A stretch of DNA of 64,000 bases from Spirochaetales bacterium. GTDB taxonomy: Bacteria > Spirochaetota > Spirochaetia > DSM-2461. The number at the start of each line of letters is the position of its first letter. Position 1 is the stretch's first letter. Shown here piece by piece: positions 50,182 through 58,934 of the stretch. A model generated the notes under the pieces. The model saw nothing but the letters and a program-made list of their open reading frames with translations. It ran no database searches and had not been told where the DNA came from. Both the position numbers and the translations under genes were made by a program. Location of the stretch: assembly GCA_003247135.1 (NCBI GenBank), contig QKAW01000013.1:27868-91867 (forward strand). Direction: 5' to 3'.

Positions 50182-51438
50182 TTATCGATTAATAATTTTT
50201 TTAACCATCTCTGTCCATTCAACAAGTTTTGTTTTAGGATCGCCGTCACCAAATGTTCCACCTATATTAAGAACAATTTCTAATGGGCTTTTAGACTGGT
50301 TTGTTGCATTAACAACGCCTTGAATCTCTTTTCTGGCTGCTTCTATATCCCATGGATTTTGAACAAAAGGTACTCCTGCAGCTCTATAGCTGTAAACATA
50401 GTCACCCTTTATAGCTTCAGCACCTTTTTCAACATTACACCACTCACTAATAGATACTTTTCTTGCATTAGGAAGTGCTTTAATTAACTCAACCTTTTTA
50501 TCCAGGGTTTCACAACAACCTACGTTAATATATTTGAAAAGATCCATAACCTGTTTATCGTACTTAAAGCTAAAATCATCATGCATATCATTTGAAACAC
50601 AGTTACAAACTTCTGCACAGGTAAATCCCCAGGATTCATTAAGTTTGGTTGTATGAAGTGATGAGTCTTCAGAACTTCTCCAGTCATTCATGCCACTAAT
50701 ATATCTTAATCCGGCAGATCCAAGAGGGTCCGATTTATCACCTGTTCCCCAAATTCCTGCATCTTCCATTAAATGGAATCTTTTAATGTAGTTATTAGTA
50801 ATTCTTTGAAGAGCTTCATGCATCCATTCCGGCTTCATAGCCATATCCATATAAGTATTCTCCATTCCTCTTAGCCAGGAATACTCATCAACAACTTTTG
50901 CGGCAAAATATCTAGGTTGTTTTATTACATTAAGAATTGAATCGAAGATATCCAGTGCTTCAGTTCTGTTTCTCTCTGTGTTTTCTCTATTAAAGTGAAG
51001 AACTGGATCAGTTAATTTATCAATGTCCTCATCATTAATGATAACAGGAATAAACTCGTGGGCACCACCATCCTCAGTATATCTTTTTTGTACCTTTAAT
51101 TCCGGATACTCTTCCAAATAAGCATCAATATTATAATAAACTACCGGTTCGACAACATTATCATCATCTATGTATTTTGCAAAAAATATCTTTCTTTTTA
51201 GGAAGCTTTCATAATACCTGGCTTTTTCTGATGTACATTTGTATGAGGAATCAGGAAACATCTCTTTTAATGAGATCTGCCATAAATGTGTCATAAAAAC
51301 AGGCTCTGCGCCGGGTTTTAACTCATTTATATTCTTCCATTTAACTATCTTTTTCAGATTTTTATCCATCTCTGAAAAATCTCTAACCTCTTTTGCAAGA
51401 TCCTGCAAAATTACCTTCTCTTTTTGTGAAATCTCCAA
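50182..51438 (-). CDS. UroD/MtaA-superfamily protein (not housekeeping HemE)
   Basis: UroD-like C-terminal half (INVGCCETLDKKVELIKALPNARKVSISEWCNVEKGAEAIKGDYVYSYRAAGVPF). Convergent to the GH117-like gene. Confidence 0.6.
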   Translation of the reverse strand: MEISQKEKVILQDLAKEVRDFSEMDKNLKKIVKWKNINELKPGAEPVFMTHLWQISLKEMFPDSSYKCTSEKARYYESFLKRKIFFAKYIDDDNVVEPVVYYNIDAYLEEYPELKVQKRYTEDGGAHEFIPVIINDEDIDKLTDPVLHFNRENTERNRTEALDIFDSILNVIKQPRYFAAKVVDEYSWLRGMENTYMDMAMKPEWMHEALQRITNNYIKRFHLMEDAGIWGTGDKSDPLGSAGLRYISGMNDWRSSEDSSLHTTKLNESWGFTCAEVCNCVSNDMHDDFSFKYDKQVMDLFKYINVGCCETLDKKVELIKALPNARKVSISEWCNVEKGAEAIKGDYVYSYRAAGVPFVQNPWDIEAARKEIQGVVNATNQSKSPLEIVLNIGGTFGDGDPKTKLVEWTEMVKKIINR

Positions 51439-51652
51439 CTGATTCTCCTATTTGATTTAAAAAATCAAATTATTTTATGGTCAAATATTTTAAATCTATA
51501 TAGCAAAAAAGTATATTTTTAAAACAATAAATATCAATTTTACATATAATTTTACTGGTTTTGTATATATTTGTGATTATGAATTTATATTTTAATATTT
51601 GAATTTTTATACAAATTACGGCTATTTAAAATATAGTTAAAGGAGATAGATA

Positions 51653-52027
51653 ATGAATAGTCTTAATTCAATTTTATTAGAGGGAAATTTGGTAAAAGAC
51701 CCGGTTGAGAGAACAACAATACAGGATGTGGTTTTATGTAATTTTACAATTGCTGTAAACAGAAGTTTTAAAAAAGGTGAGGAGTATGTAAAAGAAGTTT
51801 CATATTTTGATGTAGAAGTATGGGCTTCATTGGCTGAAGCCTGTCTTAAACATCTCTGTAAAGGTCGTGGAGTTAGAGTTGTCGGCAGATTAAAACAGGA
51901 CAGATGGGTTGATGAGCAGGAGAACAGTAGAAGTAAAATAAAAATAGTAGCTGAACATGTTGAATTTAAACCTATGATAAACATAGATAAGACTGAAGAG
52001 GAGGTTGTAATAGAAACAGCAGTCTAA
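51653..52027 (+). CDS. ssb: Single-stranded DNA-binding protein
   Basis: NSILLEGNLVKDPVERTT...FTIAVNRSFKK...YFDVEVWASLAEAC...GRGVRVVGRLKQDRW. Confidence 0.88.
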   Translation: MNSLNSILLEGNLVKDPVERTTIQDVVLCNFTIAVNRSFKKGEEYVKEVSYFDVEVWASLAEACLKHLCKGRGVRVVGRLKQDRWVDEQENSRSKIKIVAEHVEFKPMINIDKTEEEVVIETAV

Positions 52028-52139
52028 AACAATAGAAGGGCTTTAACTTCTAAAGTCTTCTGAATAAGGTGTTATACAAGAGGTTGTATAGATAAAACCG
52101 GCCAGGGGTGGGGTAGATCAAAATCCTGGCTGGAATTTT

Positions 52140-53825
52140 CTAAGGCAAATAATCTGTTATATTTAGTTTATATGCAACTTCTGCTGATATATGTTCACTA
52201 TCATCAGGATCATTGGCAGTTACACTAAAATTGGTTGAATTTCCATTTTCCCACATGTTTTGGGCACTGTTATAAACTATTTCTAAAATATTTTTTCCAT
52301 TAGAGTGGGATTCAAAATAAGTGTCACCATTTCCATCATCTTCCCTTCCACTTATTTCTATTTTTATTTTTGATCCAGTCTGTTTTGGAATAAAAAGCTC
52401 AAAACCGGTACCAGGAGTCCATGTATGACCTGAACTTGTTATCGTTTTATCACCTAAGTCACTCTTATACTGAATTACATAGCCATTTGTAACAAAATCA
52501 TAAAATGAAACTTTAACTTCAATATCTTTCATTGTTAAATCATAACCTGAATCACTACCTGAAATAGTAACTTTATCCAGAGTAAAATTTACCTTACTCT
52601 TTAAGGCTGATATATCAATTGGAGTCTTTTCATCAATATAATATTCCATTGTATTATTCATTTTTACAAGAGTTGCATCTTTTAAATATCTTAAAGTATA
52701 ACTTATAGGCACGCCAATTGAACTGCCTGAAAGAGAAGCCCCATCTTTCAGATATTTATCTAATCCTTCTAGGGTTTGGGCAGCACCTAATGCGTCTTCT
52801 GCATTACCACCCATTGCAAAACATTTTACCTGAGAGTTACTTACTACTTCTGCATAATCACTTGATACGCTTAGATCACCCTTGGTTATTCCACTGTTAA
52901 ATGCAAGATCAAGTTTTGAAGCCAGATCAAAGCTCATATCACTTGACTCATAAACTAGTATAAAAGTTCTACCATAGGTTACAGAATCAATGTAGAGCAT
53001 TGGGTTCTCAGCGCTTGTATAGTTACTAAGTTCAGATACGTCTACATCATCTCCAAATATTCCTGAGTAACCAGGAGGATTGTCTATAGCCATAGAGTAA
53101 TACTGCTGAGTAAGTTTTATCATTACTCTCTGTTTCTCTTCTGTCCAGTCAATGCCTAAATCAGATTCAATAGAGTATGTTGCATTTGAATACCCGGCAT
53201 TTAAATTAAACATCATACTTTTTTTATTATATATTTTTTCTTTAGTGTAGCTTAGTTGAGCAGAAGTGCCATAAAAATTCTCAACTATTTTATTCATAGC
53301 GTTGGTAATATTAGAGCCAGATGGTGATTCAACTTCCTGGAAAACTGGAGTAGTTGTTGCCCCGGAAATAGTCGTACAGTAGACTGTAATTGGTTTTCTG
53401 CTGGATACCGGAATAGGATCCAATGTCCCGGAAAGCATACTCTTCCCCTGAATTAAATTACCTGGCCATAAAACAGAGGCATTAGCATTATATAAAACAA
53501 ATTTGTCTGGGTTACTAATAGCACTATAGTGCTTTCTGTTAACACTCCACTTGGTTACATACTGCTGACCTTCCTTGTCTGTGATAACTCCAGGGGTTTC
53601 ATCAGTTAAATTTTCAGTTGAGTCAGGGGTGTTCAAATCAATACTCTTTGGACTTTGCAATGAAAATATCCTGTTTTGATCGATTAACTCCTTTACTGTT
53701 TTGGGTACCTCTTTACTGGAGTCTTGTGATAGTAAACCATCAATTCCCAATATTTCACACTGACTAAATAAAATAATCGCTAAAGTTGAAACTATTAAGT
53801 ATTTTTTCATATTATATGTTCTCAT
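52140..53825 (-). CDS. Cholesterol-dependent-cytolysin-like (CDC-like) pore-forming lipoprotein
   Basis: CDC-type motifs LYNANASVLWPGNLIQGKSM, YTKEKIYNKKSMMFNLNAGY, VTYGRTFILVYES, SYTLRYLKDATLVKMNNTMEY. Lipobox LFSQC. Confidence 0.82.
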   Translation of the reverse strand: MRTYNMKKYLIVSTLAIILFSQCEILGIDGLLSQDSSKEVPKTVKELIDQNRIFSLQSPKSIDLNTPDSTENLTDETPGVITDKEGQQYVTKWSVNRKHYSAISNPDKFVLYNANASVLWPGNLIQGKSMLSGTLDPIPVSSRKPITVYCTTISGATTTPVFQEVESPSGSNITNAMNKIVENFYGTSAQLSYTKEKIYNKKSMMFNLNAGYSNATYSIESDLGIDWTEEKQRVMIKLTQQYYSMAIDNPPGYSGIFGDDVDVSELSNYTSAENPMLYIDSVTYGRTFILVYESSDMSFDLASKLDLAFNSGITKGDLSVSSDYAEVVSNSQVKCFAMGGNAEDALGAAQTLEGLDKYLKDGASLSGSSIGVPISYTLRYLKDATLVKMNNTMEYYIDEKTPIDISALKSKVNFTLDKVTISGSDSGYDLTMKDIEVKVSFYDFVTNGYVIQYKSDLGDKTITSSGHTWTPGTGFELFIPKQTGSKIKIEISGREDDGNGDTYFESHSNGKNILEIVYNSAQNMWENGNSTNFSVTANDPDDSEHISAEVAYKLNITDYLP

Positions 53826-53864
53826 AAAGGGCCATTTTAGTCCACATTATAAAGTGTTGACAAT

Positions 53865-54515
53865 CTATGGATATTTACTAAAGTACTCTTTTACATCATT
53901 CAAGTCAGAAAATTTTCCATCAAGAATTTGTAAAGTCTCTTCATCAGGTTCCCATAAGTCTGGAACCATTAAGGTTTTGCACCCTGCAGCCTTTGCTGAG
54001 AGTATACCATTCTTTGAATCCTCAATTGCATAACACTCACTTGGCTCCAAGTTGAGTTGTTTACATGCCTTTAAATAGATTTCAGGGTTTGGTTTAGACT
54101 CTTTAATAGTATCACCACATACAATAGATGCAAATTTATCAAATAGTTTTGTATCCTTTAAGTGTTTGTGTACAACTTCAGTTGGGGATGATGAAGCAAC
54201 AGCCATGATAAAACCATTTCTCTCCAGATAATCTATAAGGTTGTAAAGTCCTGGTTTAACCGGTACAGAATTTGTAGTATAAAACTCATCAAGAAATTCC
54301 TTTGCATAAAATCTTAGTTTGGTTTCACTATACTTGTCACCAAACTCTTTATACCAGAGTTCCTGAGATTTTTTTATATTCATCCCTAGGGTTTTAAGAG
54401 TCATAAAGCCGGCTTTTCCAACACCCATCTTCTCCCCTGCATAGTCAAAGGATTTAAAGCAGATACTCTCGGTATCGAACATTAAACCATCCATATCAAA
54501 AATTACTGCTTTCAT
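53865..54515 (-). CDS. HAD-superfamily hydrolase (beta-phosphoglucomutase-like)
   Basis: VIFDMDGLMFDTE, VASSSP, SKPNPEIY, CYAIEDSKNGI. Confidence 0.9.
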   Translation of the reverse strand: MKAVIFDMDGLMFDTESICFKSFDYAGEKMGVGKAGFMTLKTLGMNIKKSQELWYKEFGDKYSETKLRFYAKEFLDEFYTTNSVPVKPGLYNLIDYLERNGFIMAVASSSPTEVVHKHLKDTKLFDKFASIVCGDTIKESKPNPEIYLKACKQLNLEPSECYAIEDSKNGILSAKAAGCKTLMVPDLWEPDEETLQILDGKFSDLNDVKEYFSKYP

Positions 54516-54529
54516 TTAAAAACTCCAAA

Positions 54530-54553
54530 ATAAAACCCACCGGGTGGTGGGTT
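54530..54553 (-). terminator. Rho-independent terminator for the lipoprotein gene at 54573-55532
   Basis: On the minus strand: AACCCACC-accc-GGTGGGTT followed by TTATTTT. Confidence 0.7.
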
Positions 54554-54572
54554 AACTATAAGATACAATTTA

Positions 54573-55532
54573 TTATAGATTTCCGTAGGCACCGGTACCA
54601 GTATATGTATCAGAGAAAAAATTGTAAAAAGGATATAATTCTATTGTTTTTATATCTGAGAGACTTGTTGCTGTAGAGTTAGATGCAAATTCATTAATAT
54701 TATCAAATGTATTTGAGTAATATCCGGTAACAAATCTGATTTTCTCCAACTGCCCATCATACTTAATAGTAAATGGTGTTGTCGAATAATATTGTGAAAT
54801 ATTATAAGAATAGATTGTACTTACCAGGTTATCATTAATGTATATTTTCAGATCATTTGTATTTAATGAGTTAAAATAAGCTTTTTGAATATTAAGTGTT
54901 AATGAATTCTGTGTAAAGTTAAGTTCCTTGGTAACAACTTCTGATTTATCGGAACCAATATATGAATAGGCTTTTATTGTAGATGTTTTTTTAATATAAA
55001 ATGTTACATCACCAGTTGCATAAATACCTGATTTTAATGGATCTGAACCATCAGTTGTATAATACATCTCCTGTCCATTTGCAATATCAATTGTAACTTC
55101 TACAACAGCATCGGCATCATAAACTGATTTATCCGGATATGTTGATATTACAGGAGGGGCAATTACTTTTGACCAACCCTCTACAGCTGTACTTAATTTT
55201 GATTCGCTATCCCCGGAATAGCTGGAGGTAGATACTTTGTACCAGTAGTGGCTTCCTGTATTAACACTATTATCAATATAGCTACTAGCTGAGATTCCGG
55301 ATTTAATTTGAGTATACACACCATATTGAGTTGCTGATCTGTAAACATTTACATCATCTGTTGTTGTATCCCAGGAAAGTTTTACATAACCAGAATATGT
55401 ACCTTTTGAAACAGTAAAACCAGTTGGTGTTTCAGGTGTATCTAATAGAATTAACATTATATCACTACATGATGTTACAAAAAGTAGCAATAAAACAGTT
55501 AACACTTTAAATAATAATTGTTTAATCTTCAT
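54573..55532 (-). CDS. Lipoprotein with FN3-like and chitobiase-C-terminal-like (CHB_HEX_C) domains
   Basis: Lipobox LLLLFVTSCSD; YYTTDGSDPLKSGIYATGDVTFYIKKTSTIKAYSYIGSDKSEV. Confidence 0.75.
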   Translation of the reverse strand: MKIKQLLFKVLTVLLLLFVTSCSDIMLILLDTPETPTGFTVSKGTYSGYVKLSWDTTTDDVNVYRSATQYGVYTQIKSGISASSYIDNSVNTGSHYWYKVSTSSYSGDSESKLSTAVEGWSKVIAPPVISTYPDKSVYDADAVVEVTIDIANGQEMYYTTDGSDPLKSGIYATGDVTFYIKKTSTIKAYSYIGSDKSEVVTKELNFTQNSLTLNIQKAYFNSLNTNDLKIYINDNLVSTIYSYNISQYYSTTPFTIKYDGQLEKIRFVTGYYSNTFDNINEFASNSTATSLSDIKTIELYPFYNFFSDTYTGTGAYGNL

Positions 55533-55596
55533 ATTATCTCCTAAAAAATTAGCTAATTTTAACAAGAGGTAATATCTATGTCAAATTGTTAAAAGA

Positions 55597-55932
55597 TTAA
55601 TTACTGTTTTTTTTCTCGGTTCTTGTTTTATTAAAAGCACTATCAATTGCTTTATCTATTATTGGTTGTATATTTTTTGATGTAAATTCAATACCTGCAA
55701 CTTGTCCTTTTACGTTTGCAACCTTACCAATTATTATATCTTTTGTATTTTCACTATCTAGACAGATTTCAAGAATATCCCCAATCACCAGTGTCTGCTT
55801 CATTCTAATTAATGTACCGGTTTCACTTATGTCGTATATATAACAATCGAGCCACTCTTTAGTTTTGCTAAATCTGTATAAGCCATCAAAATTGGCTAAA
55901 AATCGTGTTTTTTTTCTGTTTTTTTCTTCCAT
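55597..55932 (-). CDS. PilZ-domain protein
   Basis: C-terminal PilZ-like pattern (DISETGTLIRMKQTLVIGDILEI...GKVANVKGQVAGIEF). Confidence 0.65.
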   Translation of the reverse strand: MEEKNRKKTRFLANFDGLYRFSKTKEWLDCYIYDISETGTLIRMKQTLVIGDILEICLDSENTKDIIIGKVANVKGQVAGIEFTSKNIQPIIDKAIDSAFNKTRTEKKNSN

Positions 55933-56052
55933 TAATTTACTCTAAAATAAATATTAATAAATTGCCATAAATAACTGATTGTAATTGTAATAATAATTGA
56001 AAGAAATGTCATTATCGTTCATTATATTACAAAGTATAAAAGAGGGTGAAAT

Positions 56053-56847
56053 ATGAAAACAGTAACTTTTATAGGTGCAGGAAATATGGCTTTTGCCATG
56101 GCAAATGCAATTAATAACGAGATGAGGGATACCCAGATAGGTATTAAAGACATTAGTGAAGAAAGAATTACTCTTTTTAAAAACAGTTTTAAACTGGTAA
56201 AAGAGTTTACAACATATAAAGAACTTATTGAAATTTCAGATATTATAGTTATTGCTGTAAAACCCCAGGTTATTGATGCAGTTCTAACTGAGCTTGGCAG
56301 TTGTAATAAAGTCATGATATCTATTGCAGCAGGCAAAACAATGGATTATTTAAAATCCAGAATTCCCAATGGCCGTTTTGCAAGAGTAATGCCAAATACC
56401 CCCTCTTTAGTTGGGCAGATGGCTGCAGGAGTATCATTTTCAGAAGAGATTAATTCAGATGAGAGAATTCAGATTCTAAACCTGCTTTCATGTTCCGGTC
56501 TGGCTATTGAGGTAGAAGATAGTGATATGGATGCTGTTACAGGTGTTAGTGGGTCTGGTCCTGCTTTTGCCGCGAGAATTATGGAAAAATTTATAAAAGC
56601 AGGTGTTAATGCGGGACTAGCTCCAGAAGTTGCCAGAGATTTGACTTTACACACCTTTTTGGGGACAGCTAAACTCTTACTGGATAAAGAGATGGACATT
56701 GAAGAATTAATAAAAATGGTAAGCTCTCCTGGAGGAACTACAATTGCAGGTAGAGGTGTTCTTGAAAATTCAGATTTGGAAAAAATAGTTGATGACACAG
56801 TACAAGCTACTATTTTACGTAGTAAAGAGTTGGGTAGTCTATGCTAA
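56053..56847 (+). CDS. proC: Pyrroline-5-carboxylate reductase
   Basis: FIGAGNMAFAMANAI, VIAVKPQVI, RVMPNTPSLVG, VSGSGPAF, TSSPGGTT-like VSSPGGTTIAG. Confidence 0.95.
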   Translation: MKTVTFIGAGNMAFAMANAINNEMRDTQIGIKDISEERITLFKNSFKLVKEFTTYKELIEISDIIVIAVKPQVIDAVLTELGSCNKVMISIAAGKTMDYLKSRIPNGRFARVMPNTPSLVGQMAAGVSFSEEINSDERIQILNLLSCSGLAIEVEDSDMDAVTGVSGSGPAFAARIMEKFIKAGVNAGLAPEVARDLTLHTFLGTAKLLLDKEMDIEELIKMVSSPGGTTIAGRGVLENSDLEKIVDDTVQATILRSKELGSLC

Positions 56848-58121
56848 TAGATAGTGTTATAGGTTTAAAAAAATTAAGTAGCAGATTATTATCAGTTAAT
56901 ATTGATACAAGAAACAGAGCTCTTGCAGCTGTATCTGAAGCAATAGTGGAAAATAAATCCTATATTCTTTCTGAGAACAAAAAAGATTTGGACAGTGCTC
57001 TTAATATAAATGGTTCACTTTATAAAAGATTAGTACTTACAAATAACAAGATTGATGAAATAGTCGAAGGTTTAAAAACATTAATATCTCTTCCAGATCC
57101 CTTGGGAAAAATGCAGATGAATAGAGAGTTGGACAGTGGTCTGACTCTTTCAAGGTATTCAGTACCTATTGGTGTTGTTGGTGTTATTTTTGAATCGAGA
57201 CCCGATGCTCTGGTTCAGATCTCCTCACTTTTTTTAAAATCCGGAAATTGTGGAATTTTAAAAGGTGGAAAAGAGGCAATAAATACCAATAGAGCACTTT
57301 TTAAAATTATAACAGATGCTGTAAACTCCGTATCAGATATTTTAGGATCCTCACTCCAACTTGCGGAATCAAGAGAGGATATAAATGAAATTCTAAAACT
57401 TGATCAATATATTGATCTGATGATACCAAGAGGTGGAAATGATCTGGTCCAATACATAAAAAACAATACAAAAATTCCAGTTTTAGGTCATACAGATGGT
57501 ATTTGTCACCTATTTATGGATGGTGATGGAGACATTGATCTTGGTGTAAAAGTAACAGTAGACTCTAAATGTCAGTATCCTGCAGCTTGTAATGCAATTG
57601 AAACACTTCTTGTAGATGAAAAAATTGCTGAAAGATTCTTACCTGAGGTTCAAAAAGCACTAAATGAACGGAATGTAGAGTTAAGAGGATGCAAAAAAAC
57701 TCAATCTATTATCAATGTAAACAAAGCAACAGATGAGGATTGGGATACAGAGTATAATGATTTCATCCTATCTATAAAAGTTGTCAGTAACCTAGAAGAG
57801 GCAATAGATCATATAAACACCCATGGTAGTGGTCATACTGATTGTATTGTAACTCAAAATGAGCAGAAGTGGGATAATTTCTTTATGAGTGTAGATTCTG
57901 CATCAGTCTATCTAAATGCATCAACTCGTTTTGCTGATGGTAACAGGTACGGTTTTGGTGCGGAAGTAGGAATATCAACCAATAAGATTCATTCCCGAGG
58001 TCCAGTAGGACTAGAGGGTTTGACAATATACAAATATAAACTTACAGGAAACGGAAACATAGTAGATGATTATGCCACAGGTAAAAAGTCATTTACTCAC
58101 AAGGAATTGCAATGCGAATAG
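56841..58121 (+). CDS. proA: Glutamate-5-semialdehyde dehydrogenase
   Basis: PIGVVGVIFESRPDALVQISSLFLKSGN, NTHGSGHTDCI, FADGNRYGFGAEVGISTNKIHSRGPVGLEGL. Confidence 0.97.
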   Translation: MLIDSVIGLKKLSSRLLSVNIDTRNRALAAVSEAIVENKSYILSENKKDLDSALNINGSLYKRLVLTNNKIDEIVEGLKTLISLPDPLGKMQMNRELDSGLTLSRYSVPIGVVGVIFESRPDALVQISSLFLKSGNCGILKGGKEAINTNRALFKIITDAVNSVSDILGSSLQLAESREDINEILKLDQYIDLMIPRGGNDLVQYIKNNTKIPVLGHTDGICHLFMDGDGDIDLGVKVTVDSKCQYPAACNAIETLLVDEKIAERFLPEVQKALNERNVELRGCKKTQSIINVNKATDEDWDTEYNDFILSIKVVSNLEEAIDHINTHGSGHTDCIVTQNEQKWDNFFMSVDSASVYLNASTRFADGNRYGFGAEVGISTNKIHSRGPVGLEGLTIYKYKLTGNGNIVDDYATGKKSFTHKELQCE

Positions 58122-58885
58122 TCGTAAAAATTGGTAGTGCTCTAATCAGTAGAGGGTGCAGTATTAATTATAACTGGATTGGTGATAAAATTAAGGAAAT
58201 CTCATCTTTAATGAAAGAGGGACATCAGATTATTTTAGTCTCATCCGGTGCTGTAGCTGCGGGAATGGAAGTTAGAAATTTAAAGGTTAGACCAAAAGAG
58301 ACTGTTGAGCTTCAGCTTCTGTCAGGACAGGGACAGGTAAAATTAATGGAATTTTACAGGAACTGGTTTAGAGATGAGTCAATTTTCGTTGCTCAAATAT
58401 TGGTAACCCACCATAATTTTGCTACATCTAAAGAAAAACAGTCTGTTCATAACATAATTGAAGCTTATCTTGAAAGAGGAATTCTCCCAATAATGAACGA
58501 GAATGACCTAGTAAATAAAGAAGAGTTAGATTATGAGAGACTATTTACAGATAATGATATTCTGTCATCACTGGTAGCAAAAGAGTTGGAAGCTGATCTG
58601 CTGGTTATGTTAACTGATGTTGATGGACTTTACGATGGTAATCCAAAGAAAGAGAAAGATGTTAAATTTATTGATGTTGTTGAAAATATAACAGAGGATA
58701 TTAGAAGTATGGCAACCACAGAGACTAATTCCCTTGGTCTTGGTGGAATGTACTCTAAAATTCAAGCTGCAATTACCTGTACGGAAGCTGGAATAGATAC
58801 TATTGTTGGAAATGGTCATAAAGAGTTAAACAAAATAATTAGTGGTGAAATACCAAGAACGCTTTTTAAAGCTGTCAAAAAGTAG
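58112..58885 (+). CDS. proB: Glutamate 5-kinase, short form without C-terminal PUA domain
   Basis: VVKIGSALIS, LVSSGAVAAGM, NENDLV, FTDNDILSSLVA, MLTDVDGLYDGNP. Ends at 257 aa. Confidence 0.93.
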   Translation: MRIVVKIGSALISRGCSINYNWIGDKIKEISSLMKEGHQIILVSSGAVAAGMEVRNLKVRPKETVELQLLSGQGQVKLMEFYRNWFRDESIFVAQILVTHHNFATSKEKQSVHNIIEAYLERGILPIMNENDLVNKEELDYERLFTDNDILSSLVAKELEADLLVMLTDVDGLYDGNPKKEKDVKFIDVVENITEDIRSMATTETNSLGLGGMYSKIQAAITCTEAGIDTIVGNGHKELNKIISGEIPRTLFKAVKK

Positions 58886-58898
58886 TAGTAGTAATTAA

Positions 58899-58916
58899 GC
58901 CCTCAAAAGTGAGGGC
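58899..58916. terminator. Hairpin between convergent proB and MCP gene
   Basis: GCCCTCA-aaag-TGAGGGC. Confidence 0.65.
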
Positions 58917-58934
58917 ATTATTAAGTAGTATAAG

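Noticed and set aside
50182-51438. Housekeeping HemE (uroporphyrinogen decarboxylase)
   Set aside because: Length, divergent N-terminal half and absence of other haem genes fit the broad UroD/MtaA superfamily, not HemE.
58610-58819. Other short antisense ORFs from the track (e.g. 16058-16399, 20113-20325, 47795-47983, 56469-56798, 59089-59583)
   Set aside because: All sit opposite well-supported genes and show no recognisable protein features.
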